Notes: generated by a model from the letters alone, not told the origin. A stretch of DNA of 9,712 bases from Clostridia bacterium (GCA_028700355.1 JAQVSX010000009.1:1-9712); one strand, 5' to 3'. Shown: positions 1 through 6,737, counted from the stretch's first letter. A program made the numbers and translations.

Positions 1-590
1 GTATCTTTACTTTCTATTTTTATTTTCTCAATGGATTTTCTCTCTTCAAAATATGTTATGCCAAGCGCCTTAGTTATTAATAGAATATCTTCTAAGAAGT
101 TAATTGCGGCAATTTTATCATTAACGCTCATATTAGGCGGATTGCCTATTTGTTTATTTTTTAATTTTATTGAATCTTCGCCCTCTACATTTACCTTAGC
201 AGCATTTTGTGAAAGCCTAATAAGCTCTGCTTCAATGTACTTTATTTGAGAAATATTTAAAGCGTTGCCAACATCTGATGTAAATGTCATGGTGTTAACC
301 CAGTATTCAGTTTTATCTTGGCTGTTATAATGACGGTTAAGCCTTTCCTGCAGATTATCGCTTTGACCAATATATATGGTATTCCCGTCATCATTAATAA
401 GAATATATACGCCCGAGCGACTTAGATTATAATCAGCATAATAATCGCTGTCTTCTATGTATTTTTGTTTTACTATGGAATATGCCGCTCTTGAAAATGA
501 AAGCATTTTGATTGTCTTTCTATCAGCACCTACAACCTTTATATTTACATTATTATCAGTTTCTAATCTAACAATAATTAAACTCGCCAT
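1..590 (-). CDS. GIY-YIG nuclease family protein, 3' end cut by the window edge
   Basis: An uninterrupted frame runs from ATG at 590 to the left edge (196 codons seen, no stop). An AAAGGGG ribosome binding site lies 7 nt before the ATG. Residues 1-57 form an N-terminal extension. The GIY-YIG domain follows: G60-V-Y, Y73-I-G-Q, the arginine in QERLNRH (R83), then IKYIEAELI, whose glutamate (E120 or E122) is the likely metal-binding catalytic residue. A further segment (about 140-196) resembles the C-terminal part of stand-alone GIY-YIG proteins, some of which carry a DUF4357-type domain. Family members cut DNA, but the substrate of this subgroup is unknown to me. It lies 305 bp downstream of a PLD-fold nuclease gene on the same strand and has its own promoter-like repeat 31 bp upstream, so it may be separately transcribed. 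The family call is firm; a restriction or defence role is inference. Confidence 0.85.
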   Translation of the reverse strand, partial: MASLIIVRLETDNNVNIKVVGADRKTIKMLSFSRAAYSIVKQKYIEDSDYYADYNLSRSGVYILINDDGNTIYIGQSDNLQERLNRHYNSQDKTEYWVNTMTFTSDVGNALNISQIKYIEAELIRLSQNAAKVNVEGEDSIKLKNKQIGNPPNMSVNDKIAAINFLEDILLITKALGITYFEERKSIEKIKIESKD

Positions 591-620
591 TTTCTTTCCC
601 CTTTGAAAACCCTTATCTTA

Positions 621-654
621 TTATTTTAACATAAAAAACAGTTTTTTTCTACAA
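621..654 (-). repeat. 34-bp direct repeat copy 1, promoter-like, upstream of the GIY-YIG gene
   Basis: Read on the minus strand, this element has a left arm TTGTAGAAAAAAAC, a six-base variable middle, and a right arm TTATGTTAAAATAA. Copy 2 at 1877-1910 has identical arms and differs at 3 of the 6 middle bases. The right arm contains TGTTAAAAT, which fits an extended -10. TTGTAG could be a -35, but the spacing to TAAAAT is 20 bp, longer than usual. Both copies also have an A-rich tract at the same distance upstream (to 677 and 1933). The element ends 31 bp before the GIY-YIG ATG. Promoter is my preferred reading; a recombination or integration repeat is the alternative. Confidence 0.6.
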
Positions 655-705
655 TTTAGGCAAGTTTTGTTTTTTATCCCTCACAAATAATATGCCAGCT
701 GAATG

Positions 706-723
706 GGTAGCCCTAAGGCTACC
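706..723. repeat. short perfect inverted repeat (7-bp stem)
   Basis: GGTAGCC (706-712), loop CTAA, GGCTACC (717-723). It lies between the PLD-fold gene and the GIY-YIG gene. No run of T follows on either strand, so it is not a canonical intrinsic terminator. It could be a transcript-end or processing hairpin, or a regulator site. Confidence 0.4.
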
Positions 724-833
724 TCTGTCAATGCTTGCGTAACATTTTATCTCTCTTAACTGATGCTTATTTCAAAGGCAATTGTCCAATAGAACTAGTA
801 ATTTTAGGCTGATAGGATTTAACATACGATATT

Positions 834-893
834 TTATAATAATTGTAAATTTGCCAATATATCTTCTGCTCCTCCATTCATCCCTTCTAACAT
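834..893 (-). other. tiny ORF (19 aa) coupled to the PLD-fold gene
   Basis: The ATG at 893 begins two bases after the TGA of the PLD-fold gene (TGATTATG), a spacing typical of translational coupling. The frame encodes MLEGMNGGAEDILANLQLL and then stops with TAA. I do not recognise it. It could be a chance ORF, a small coupled peptide, or the start of a third operon gene lost by deletion. The rest of the 591-895 gap holds the hairpin at 706-723 and repeat copy 1, and nothing else that I recognise. Confidence 0.2.
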
Positions 894-895
894 AA

Positions 896-1684
896 TCAAT
901 TGATAACTCCCTTCAACCACAGTCTTCTGTAGATTCCGAGAGAAGTGAATTCAATTAAACCAATATCCCTTAATTGTTGCAATATCTGACGCACTTTAGC
1001 TTCCCGATTATGGTTTTCGGGATAAACCTCTTTTAATTGTCCTGCTATACATTTTACTTCCTGTGATGAAAAAGTATCCTGCTGCATGGAATTTAATATG
1101 ATAAAAACGCTTTTCCTCCATCCAGTAAGAGATTTAGCAATATAATTTATATCAGATTCATATGTTGTCAAATCTAACTGCGGATATGCTATTTTCTGAA
1201 CAGGAGGGATTTTTTCAAGTATAATTTCTATATTAGAAATGGATTGTGGCGTAATTTGGCCTACTCTATTATCTTTGATTATTGAGTTATATTCGTATAC
1301 CGATGACTTAACCAAGTCCAAATTATCTGTTAACAAGCTACATTCGAGATTTTTTCGAAGACCTGATGTCGTTAGATTTGCGGAAGTTATAAGACATTTT
1401 TTATTATCAAAAATATATAATTTTGCATGTAACGTTGTACAATTATAAACCACGCCGTTGCTTATAAAATTTTCTATTGCACCAAGATCTGATGCCTTTC
1501 GGTGAAAGCTTTGCAAATTTATATTTGTGATTAACTGCATTGATAATTGCCGATCTGTCACGGAAAAAATATCATTAATAATTTCCTGCTTTACAAAGGG
1601 CGCACATAACAATATATTTTGACGGGCATCCGCGCACATTTGAAGAAAATCATAATAAATCGGCTGTGTAGTAATTTTAATCAT
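896..1684 (-). CDS. phospholipase-D-fold nuclease with C-terminal winged-helix, candidate restriction nuclease
   Basis: This 262-residue protein has one HKD motif: H86-x-K88 followed by D93, then SANLTTSGL with N103, and E114. That is the active site of PLD-superfamily nucleases such as Nuc and BfiI, which use one HKD per subunit and work as dimers. Residues about 185-255 form a predicted helical winged-helix segment. Its end (HNREAKVRQILQQLRDIGLI, then EFTSLGIYRRLW) resembles the DNA-binding C-terminal domain of DpnI-type enzymes, where a similar 'IRQQLQxLRDxGxxEFLGxGxYR' pattern occurs. A catalytic PLD domain plus a DNA-binding domain is the layout of a BfiI-like restriction enzyme, but no methyltransferase is visible in the window. 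The start is supported by GAGGTGAG just before ATG 1684. There is no signal peptide or membrane segment, so it is probably cytoplasmic. The PLD fold is secure, the winged-helix assignment moderate, and the restriction role inferred. A relative of DISARM DrmC is an alternative. Confidence 0.8.
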   Translation of the reverse strand: MIKITTQPIYYDFLQMCADARQNILLCAPFVKQEIINDIFSVTDRQLSMQLITNINLQSFHRKASDLGAIENFISNGVVYNCTTLHAKLYIFDNKKCLITSANLTTSGLRKNLECSLLTDNLDLVKSSVYEYNSIIKDNRVGQITPQSISNIEIILEKIPPVQKIAYPQLDLTTYESDINYIAKSLTGWRKSVFIILNSMQQDTFSSQEVKCIAGQLKEVYPENHNREAKVRQILQQLRDIGLIEFTSLGIYRRLWLKGVIN

Positions 1685-1764
1685 ATTCTCACCTCGCTTA
1701 ACATTAAAAAATTATTAGAACATACATAAAACAATTCTATTTGCATTATTATTAAGAAATATAT

Positions 1765-1770
1765 ATTATA
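1765..1770 (-). promoter_or_regulatory. possible -10 box for the PLD-fold gene
   Basis: A perfect TATAAT on the minus strand would start transcription near 1758, giving a leader of about 74 nt. No good -35 lies 16-18 bp upstream, and the region is AT-rich, so chance is likely. Upstream of it (1785-1799) TGCTAG occurs twice, 9 bp apart. Confidence 0.3.
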
Positions 1771-1790
1771 CCTAATATTTATAGTGCTAG

Positions 1791-1844
1791 TTATGCTAGG
1801 TTCTCATATTTGTCTATCAAATCTTGATATAATGTTTGCTTCAT
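1791..1844 (-). other. tiny ORF (17 aa) directly after repeat copy 2
   Basis: ATG at 1844 reads MKQTLYQDLIDKYENLA and then TAA. The ATG lies 33 bp from repeat copy 2, almost the same distance (31 bp) as between copy 1 and the GIY-YIG start. The composition looks like the N-terminus of a soluble protein, not random AT-rich sequence. No ribosome binding site is visible. It could be a leader peptide or a remnant of a gene whose body was replaced by the PLD-fold gene. Evidence is weak. Confidence 0.2.
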
Positions 1845-1876
1845 TACAGTGATTTTAACTTTTTTTCATATTGATT

Positions 1877-1910
1877 TTATTTTAACATAATAGATAGTTT
1901 TTTTCTACAA
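1877..1910 (-). repeat. 34-bp direct repeat copy 2, promoter-like, upstream of the PLD-fold gene
   Basis: Same element as copy 1 at 621-654, in the same orientation and offset by 1256 bp. The 14-bp arms are identical and the six-base middle differs at 3 positions (31/34 identical overall). A T-rich tract (A-rich on the minus strand) up to 1933 matches the tract next to copy 1 at the same spacing. It lies 193 bp upstream of the PLD-fold ATG, with the tiny ORF at 1791-1844 between them. Confidence 0.6.
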
Positions 1911-1933
1911 GAATAATGTTTTTTCTTTTTTAT

Positions 1934-2182
1934 TAAGTTCAAATCCCACTGGTAATGAAATTCCCATTTTTCGCTTGTAAATGCCATTTGTCTACATTTG
2001 TGAACAATAAAGGTTCAAATCTGAAAACAAGGAACCCCTGAAAACTTTTTAAAACGCCGCTTATTTTTACCTATTCCTTTCCTGCTCGAAGTAAAAATTG
2101 AAAACTTTTTGACTTTTTAAAAACCTTATGAAAATGACTTTACCAGAAAATATGCGAAAACCGCTTAAAAATGCCCTTAAAT
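1934..2182. other. gene-free stretch with short repeats, possible remnant of a mobile element
   Basis: No ORF of useful length and no recognisable RNA is visible, and stops are frequent in all frames that I read. The stretch holds several short repeats: GTTCAAATC at 1937-1945 and 2013-2021; TGAAAACTTTTT at about 2039 and 2099; and CCGCTTA followed by an AT tract near 2056 and 2161. Together with the hairpins at 2189-2261 this could be the end of a decayed insertion sequence, but I see no transposase or terminal inverted repeats. The whole gap between the PLD-fold gene and arsC is 1685-2422. The part 2262-2422 is AT-rich and shows nothing I can call. Confidence 0.3.
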
Positions 2183-2226
2183 AGGAAAAAACCATTGAAA
2201 GTCAATTCAGACCATTTCAATGGTTT
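2183..2226 (-). terminator. candidate intrinsic terminator of the phosphate operon
   Basis: A perfect 12-bp inverted repeat, AAACCATTGAAA (2189-2200) and TTTCAATGGTTT (2215-2226), encloses a 14-nt loop. On the minus strand the descending arm runs into TTTTTT before CC, as in a rho-independent terminator. It lies about 200 bp past the arsC stop, and no gene lies between. The stem is AT-rich (4 G/C pairs of 12), and the distance from arsC is longer than usual, so confidence is moderate. Confidence 0.5.
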
Positions 2227-2242
2227 AGATGGCTAACCCGAA

Positions 2243-2261
2243 CAAGAAACGTAAGTTCTTG
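2243..2261. repeat. short hairpin next to the terminator candidate
   Basis: CAAGAA (2243-2248), a 7-nt loop, TTCTTG (2256-2261). No T-run follows on the minus strand. It would be transcribed just before the 2183-2226 hairpin and may be part of the same 3' end structure or of a decayed element. Confidence 0.3.
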
Positions 2262-2422
2262 GATATGTTGTGAATAAGATTTCAATATTATTTTATTTAA
2301 ATAGATTTACCCTCGCCGCGTTTTTTTAATGATAATACCGTTGTTTTTTTATTTTAAAGCTTTTCAATCAAAAATGCCTTTTTATTTGATATTATATAAC
2401 TCGAACACCATATTTATAACTC

Positions 2423-2821
2423 TTAAAGCCTTTGCTCTTTTATTCTATTAGCCAAATCTAAAATATTATTTTCTATTTGTTTTATAACCTTTATAAACAC
2501 TTCATCTTTTTTGCCGCTGGGGTCATCTAGACCCCAATCCTCACGGTGGCTTGCGGGTAAAAATGGACAGTCTACATTGCAGCCCATTGTAATTATTATA
2601 TCAATTTTGGGCAAAGTGTCTATAAGTTTTGGGTTTTGGGTTTGTTCCATATCAATATTATATAATTTTTTTACAAGTCTTACCGCATCTTTGTTTATCT
2701 GTTTTAATTTAGTTCCTGCGCTATAACTTTCAAAAACACCGCTTGCAAAATGTTTTCCCAGCGCCTCGGCTATTTGTGAGCGGCAACTGTTATGCACACA
2801 TATAAAAGCAACTTTTTTCAT
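2423..2821 (-). CDS. arsC: ArsC-type arsenate reductase / low-molecular-weight protein phosphatase
   Basis: This 132-residue protein has the length and fold signature of thioredoxin-coupled arsenate reductases. The phosphate-binding loop is C8-VHNSC-R14 (CX5R) with S15-Q following. The redox pair is C81 and C85 in TMGCNVDCPFLP; the classic pI258 enzyme has a wider CX6C spacing, while CX3C occurs in other ArsC branches. EDWGLDDPSG (94-103) carries the conserved DDP aspartate. Such enzymes reduce arsenate to arsenite with C8 as nucleophile and the cysteine pair passing electrons to thioredoxin. It starts 20 bp after phoR ends and has only a weak ribosome binding site, so it is probably the last cistron of the phosphate operon. 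No arsenite pump or ArsR is in the window. A tyrosine-phosphatase role is possible, but the extra cysteines favour reduction. Confidence 0.85.
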   Translation of the reverse strand: MKKVAFICVHNSCRSQIAEALGKHFASGVFESYSAGTKLKQINKDAVRLVKKLYNIDMEQTQNPKLIDTLPKIDIIITMGCNVDCPFLPASHREDWGLDDPSGKKDEVFIKVIKQIENNILDLANRIKEQRL

Positions 2822-2841
2822 ATATTAACCCGTTAAAAACC

Positions 2842-4533
2842 TTAAAACTTTATAGTTATCTTTGTTCCTTTGCCTACATTACTTTCAAGCAACAGTTCTC
2901 CGCCGTAAAGGCTTACTATATGTTTTACTATGGAAAGCCCCAAACCCGTACCGCCTTCGGCTTTGCTTCTTCCCTTGTCCACACGATAAAAACGCTCAAA
3001 AATTCTGTCGTGGTGCTCCTGAGCTATACCTATGCCGTTATCTTCAACAATAATCTTTGTGCCTCCGTTTTGACTTATGTCAATATTCACCTTGCCGCCT
3101 TTGTTATTATACCTTATTGCATTTGTTACAAGGTTTTCTATAAGCTCGTATATATTTTCTTTTACTGCATAAATATAGGCATCGCCGTTTATATTTATTG
3201 AAATATCTTTTTCCGCCGCCATAATGGAAAGGTTGTCTTTAACTTCTTTTGCTATGTCTGATACGCTTAGCTTTTCCCTTGTACTGCTTTGAGTCATACT
3301 GTCAAGCTTGGAAAGTTTAAGCATATCGTCAATAAGCCTTAGCATTCTTTTACTGTCTTTAATTATATATCGGGCGTATTTTTGTATGTTTTGCGGATTT
3401 TTTTCGTTTTCCATAAGCTCTGAAAATCCCGTTATACTTGTAATCGGTGTTTTAAGCTCGTGTGATGCGTTTGCAAAAAAATCGCTTCTTGTGTTTTCCA
3501 TACGCTTAATAGCCGTAACATCACTGAGTATTATTATTGATTCTATTAAACCCTTGTTTTTTACAGATACAGTTACTGTATATTTTTTTTCTTTGCGGTT
3601 TGTTTCAAAAATGCCGCCATCATCTCTGTGCGCTTTTTCTATGCTTTGGTAAAACTGTTTTCCGCATCCGCTGTAAAGTATATTTTGCCCTGTTATATCT
3701 TTTTTTACATCAAATATATCTTTAGCAAATGTGTTTATAAGCACAATATTCATATTGCCGTCAAGCGCTATAATTCCCTGTTTTATATTTTCCAACACAA
3801 AATCAAGTTTTTCTGTTTGCGAACTCAATACCTCTATGCTATCGTTAATTTTTTGCTGAATATCATTAAGCTTTACAACTGCGCTGTTTAATTCGGCGTG
3901 TTTTAAATTGGGCATTATATTTTCATATCTGCCCTCCGATATTTTGTTTAAATTGTTTTCCACAAAATTAAAAGCGGACAATATGCTTTTATTAAGTGCC
4001 AAAGTAAATAAAACCGAAAAAGCCACAACACTTATTATCAGTAATGTTAATACGGGTATTGTTGAATAAATATAGCTGTTTATGCTTTCCTTTTTTTTGG
4101 CAACCCTTAAAATAACAAAATCTGTATTATCCTCGTTATATACTTTTTCGGCATAGTAAAGCATATCTATACCGAAAGTATCTGAATTTCTGACATCTGT
4201 TTTGGGATTATTATTAAGAGCCGCTTGCACCTCCGGTCTGTTTAAATGATTATCCATTAATGCCGGTTCTGTGTAGGAATCTCCTAATACGGTGCCGTCA
4301 TCTGCTATTACAGTTATCCTTATAGATTTTTTTAATTCCTCGCCTATATCGGTAAAATCTCCATAATCGCCGTTATAAACAAGATGATTTTTATATGTAT
4401 ATGTAAGCCTTTCTAAATCATCCTTACTGTTTTGCATGGTATGATAATCCATTATAAACATGGAGAGAACCGCAAATATTAACAATGCCGCAAGCGTTAC
4501 CGCAGCATTTTTTATAAGAATTTCTCTTTTCAT
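2842..4533 (-). CDS. phoR: PhoR-type phosphate-regulation sensor histidine kinase
   Basis: This 563-residue membrane kinase has, in order, TM1 (about 8-28), an extracytoplasmic sensor segment (29-155), TM2 (about 157-180), a linker with HAMP-like character (about 181-235), a PAS domain (about 243-340), a HisKA dimerisation domain with H358 in FFANASHELKTPIT, and an ATPase domain with N-box ENLVTNAIRYN (466-476), G1 DNGIGI (498-503) and G2 GGTGLGLSIV (527-536). This is the standard Gram-positive PhoR layout. It should phosphorylate the response regulator encoded just upstream. The regulator's TGA and this ATG are separated by one base (TGATATG) and no Shine-Dalgarno is visible, so translation is probably coupled. 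The position downstream of pst-phoU supports control of the phosphate regulon. The ligand of the extracellular domain is unknown. Confidence 0.93.
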   Translation of the reverse strand: MKREILIKNAAVTLAALLIFAVLSMFIMDYHTMQNSKDDLERLTYTYKNHLVYNGDYGDFTDIGEELKKSIRITVIADDGTVLGDSYTEPALMDNHLNRPEVQAALNNNPKTDVRNSDTFGIDMLYYAEKVYNEDNTDFVILRVAKKKESINSYIYSTIPVLTLLIISVVAFSVLFTLALNKSILSAFNFVENNLNKISEGRYENIMPNLKHAELNSAVVKLNDIQQKINDSIEVLSSQTEKLDFVLENIKQGIIALDGNMNIVLINTFAKDIFDVKKDITGQNILYSGCGKQFYQSIEKAHRDDGGIFETNRKEKKYTVTVSVKNKGLIESIIILSDVTAIKRMENTRSDFFANASHELKTPITSITGFSELMENEKNPQNIQKYARYIIKDSKRMLRLIDDMLKLSKLDSMTQSSTREKLSVSDIAKEVKDNLSIMAAEKDISININGDAYIYAVKENIYELIENLVTNAIRYNNKGGKVNIDISQNGGTKIIVEDNGIGIAQEHHDRIFERFYRVDKGRSKAEGGTGLGLSIVKHIVSLYGGELLLESNVGKGTKITIKF

Positions 4534-4534
4534 A

Positions 4535-5203
4535 TCAATCAGTTTTAAAACCCACTCCCCTTACCGTAGTAATATAGTCACCCTGTCTGCCCAGCTTTTG
4601 CCTTAAACTCTTTATATGTATATCAAGCGTTCTTGTTTCGGTAAAATAATTTTCTCCCCATACATTGTTTAATATATCGTCCCTTTTTAAAACATTGCCA
4701 GGACTGCTTAGCAGATAGACCAAAAGGTCAAATTCCTTTGGGGTAAGAGCAACATCTTTTCCTCCCGCTTTAACGGTATGTTTTTGTATGTCAATTTGTA
4801 TATCCTTATGTTTTATTATGCCGTTTTGGTTAATTGACCTTGATAAAACTTTTTTTACTCTGGCGCACAGCTCTAACACGCCAAAAGGTTTTTCTATATA
4901 ATCTTCAGCGCCTATGTTAAGACCTTTTACTTTGACAGTTTCCTCACTGTTTGCGCTTATAATTATTACTGGTATATCTTTATATTTCGGGTTGGCTTTA
5001 AGTTTTCCTATAGCTGTTATCCCGTCCATTTCCGGCAGCATTAAATCCATAATTATAATTGACGGCAATTTGTTTTCCAGCGCCTCAAATAATTGCTCGG
5101 CTTTTTCAAAGCATTGCGTTTTAAAACCTGCATTTTCAAATGTACATTCATATAAACTTCTTATGCTGCTGTCGTCTTCTGTAATATAGATTAAGTTATT
5201 CAT
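4535..5203 (-). CDS. phoP: PhoP/PhoB-type response regulator (OmpR family)
   Basis: This 222-residue protein has an N-terminal receiver domain (1-120) with acidic pocket E9-D10-D11, phosphoacceptor D53 in IIMDLMLPEMDG, S83 in IIISANS and K105 in EKPFG. An OmpR-type winged-helix DNA-binding domain (about 128-222) follows, with ALTPKEFDLLVYL, the recognition helix region RTLDIHIKSLRQKL and the terminal TTVRGVGFK wing. Phosphorylated PhoP/PhoB activates phosphate-starvation genes by binding tandem PHO boxes, and a triple 11-bp repeat of that kind lies upstream of pstS in this window. AGAGGT lies 6 nt before the ATG. The gene starts 16 bp after phoU and is followed directly by the histidine kinase gene. 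The name phoP follows Firmicutes usage; phoB would be the proteobacterial name. Confidence 0.92.
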   Translation of the reverse strand: MNNLIYITEDDSSIRSLYECTFENAGFKTQCFEKAEQLFEALENKLPSIIIMDLMLPEMDGITAIGKLKANPKYKDIPVIIISANSEETVKVKGLNIGAEDYIEKPFGVLELCARVKKVLSRSINQNGIIKHKDIQIDIQKHTVKAGGKDVALTPKEFDLLVYLLSSPGNVLKRDDILNNVWGENYFTETRTLDIHIKSLRQKLGRQGDYITTVRGVGFKTD

Positions 5204-5219
5204 AAAGCAACCTCTTTTG

Positions 5220-5873
5220 TTATTTTAATTCCTTCAGTCCGCCCTCAAAATACTTTGTCCATTCGCATATGTTTACCGCATGGTCGCCTATGCGCTCTAA
5301 ATATTTGGCTATCATTATTATACCTATTATATCTTCGGCGTACTCTGAATTCTTTTTTATTCTTTGAATAAGGTCTTCTTTCAATTTTAAAAAAAGAAAA
5401 TCAAGCTCATCGTCTGTTTGCGCTATTTTGTCGGCAAGTTTAATATCTTGTTTTATAAAGGCATTAACGCTTCCGCTTACCATTTCAAGAGCAATCTTTG
5501 ACATCTTTAATAAATTTTCAAAATTTTTAACTGCGCATCTTTCCTCTCCAAAACCTATAACTATATTTGCTATATCTTCTGCTTGGTCGGCTATTCTTTC
5601 AAGGTCGGTAATCATTTTAAGTGCGGCAAAAACTTCCCTGAAATCCTTAGCAACCGGATTTTCCCTAAGTAGTATTTTGTGACACTGCTTTTCTATGTCA
5701 AGCTCCATATTGTCAATAATATCATCTCTGCTCGCCGTTTCCCTTGCAAGAGCGATATCGCAGCTAATCAGCGAAGTTATAGAATTTTCAATTTGTGCAC
5801 TTACCTCGGCGCACAATGTAAGCAAACTAAGCTTTAATTTTTTAAGCTCTGCTTCATATTTTAACCTGTACAT
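5220..5873 (-). CDS. phoU: PhoU phosphate signalling and transport regulator
   Basis: This 217-residue, all-helical protein has normal PhoU length, built of two similar three-helix bundles. The paired metal-binding signatures are visible: ITDLERIADQAEDIANI (about 88-104) in the first bundle and AKYLERIGDHAVNICEW (about 189-205) in the second. PhoU binds at the inner face of the membrane to the Pst transporter and PhoR, and restrains the kinase when phosphate is ample. AGGAGGT 5 nt before the ATG gives a confident start. It follows pstB by 48 bp. The call rests on both signatures and on the operon order. Confidence 0.95.
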   Translation of the reverse strand: MYRLKYEAELKKLKLSLLTLCAEVSAQIENSITSLISCDIALARETASRDDIIDNMELDIEKQCHKILLRENPVAKDFREVFAALKMITDLERIADQAEDIANIVIGFGEERCAVKNFENLLKMSKIALEMVSGSVNAFIKQDIKLADKIAQTDDELDFLFLKLKEDLIQRIKKNSEYAEDIIGIIMIAKYLERIGDHAVNICEWTKYFEGGLKELK

Positions 5874-5921
5874 TTATTACCTCCTATATTATACCATATT
5901 TATATTTATTCTTATATTATT

Positions 5922-6725
5922 TTAACCGAATCTTCCGCTTATGTAATTTTCCGTTCTTTCGTCTTCGGGAGATTCAAATATATTGTCCGTGGTGTTAAAC
6001 TCCACAAGCTCGCCCAATAAGAAAAATGCCGTATAGTCGCTTATTCTGCCTGCCTGCTGCATATTATGTGTAACTATTACTATCGTATAGTTTTCTTTAA
6101 GTTCTAAACACAGTTCTTCTATCTTTGCTGTGGAAATGGGGTCAAGAGCGCTTGTAGGCTCATCCATAAGCAATATCTTTGGTTCTGCCGCAAGCGCCCT
6201 TGCTATGCACAGCCTTTGTTGCTGACCGCCGCTGAGCGTTAAAGCTCCCCTGTTTAATCTGTCTTTAACCTCATCCCACATTGCCGCCTTTACAAGACTT
6301 TTTTGCACTATGTAATCAAGTTCACCTTTTTTTCTTATTCCGAAAGTTCTTGGTGCATACGCTACATTGTCATATATGCTCATGGGAAAGGGATTGGGTT
6401 TTTGAAAAACCATTCCAACATTTTTTCTCAGCAGAGAAACATCAATGCCGTTAGCATAAATATCTTTTCCTCCTATTACAACCTTGCCGCTTATTTTACA
6501 CCCCTCTACAAGGTCGTTCATACGGTTAAATGTTTTAAGCAAGGTGCTTTTGCCGCAGCCCGAAGGCCCTATCATTGAGGTAACCATTTTTTCTTTTATA
6601 TTACAGTTAACATCTTTTAAAGCATGAAAATTTCCGTAATAAAGATTTAAGTTTTCTGTAATAATATCGGTTTTTTGTGTGAAAAAGTTGTCGCATGTAT
6701 TATTGTTTTTGATTTTTAATTTCAT
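5922..6725 (-). CDS. pstB: PstB phosphate ABC transporter ATPase
   Basis: This is the ATP-binding subunit that powers phosphate import. With the start at 6725 it has 267 residues. Walker A is GPSGCGKST (53-61), the Q-loop is at Q108 in [17 protein letters not shown], the signature is LSGGQQQR (164-171), Walker B is ILLMDEP (184-190), and the switch histidine is H220. The [15 protein letters not shown] segment is characteristic of PstB among ABC ATPases. An ATG at 6737 abuts the permease stop codon (TAAATG) but has no ribosome binding site. The ATG at 6725 has GGGAG 5 nt upstream, so I prefer it; the longer form would add four residues. The PstB call is certain, the exact start less so. Confidence 0.95.
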   Translation of the reverse strand: MKLKIKNNNTCDNFFTQKTDIITENLNLYYGNFHALKDVNCNIKEKMVTSMIGPSGCGKSTLLKTFNRMNDLVEGCKISGKVVIGGKDIYANGIDVSLLRKNVGMVFQKPNPFPMSIYDNVAYAPRTFGIRKKGELDYIVQKSLVKAAMWDEVKDRLNRGALTLSGGQQQRLCIARALAAEPKILLMDEPTSALDPISTAKIEELCLELKENYTIVIVTHNMQQAGRISDYTAFFLLGELVEFNTTDNIFESPEDERTENYISGRFG

Positions 6726-6730
6726 TTTGT

Positions 6731-6735
6731 CTCCC
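6731..6735 (-). promoter_or_regulatory. ribosome binding site that decides the pstB start
   Basis: GGGAG on the minus strand lies 5 nt before the ATG at 6725 and overlaps the alternative ATG at 6737. It favours the downstream start. Confidence 0.55.
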
Positions 6736-6737
6736 AT

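Noticed and set aside
31..249. Plus-strand 72-codon ORF at the left edge
   Set aside because: It is antisense to the GIY-YIG gene, whose frame contains the family motifs and a ribosome binding site.
772..825. Minus-strand 17-aa ORF in the gap before the GIY-YIG gene
   Set aside because: No ribosome binding site, no coupling, nothing recognisable; likely chance.
1931..1956. GTTCAAATCCCACTGG as a tRNA T-arm or tRNA 3' end
   Set aside because: The bases before the loop (TTAAG) cannot pair with those after it, and no other tRNA arms are visible upstream or downstream on either strand.
2368..2391. AT-only imperfect palindrome just after arsC as the operon terminator
   Set aside because: The stem is nearly all A-T with a bulge and no T-run follows on the minus strand; the hairpin at 2189-2226 is better.
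2862..3891. Several plus-strand ORFs of 60-115 codons opposite phoR
   Set aside because: They overlap a well-conserved kinase gene on the other strand, lack ribosome binding sites and show no family motifs; the same applies to plus-strand ORFs opposite the other pst genes.
5888..5893. Extended -10-like TGGTATAAT between pstB and phoU as an internal promoter
   Set aside because: Transcription would begin inside or just before the phoU ribosome binding site and largely remove it, no -35 is present, and the sequence is very AT-rich.
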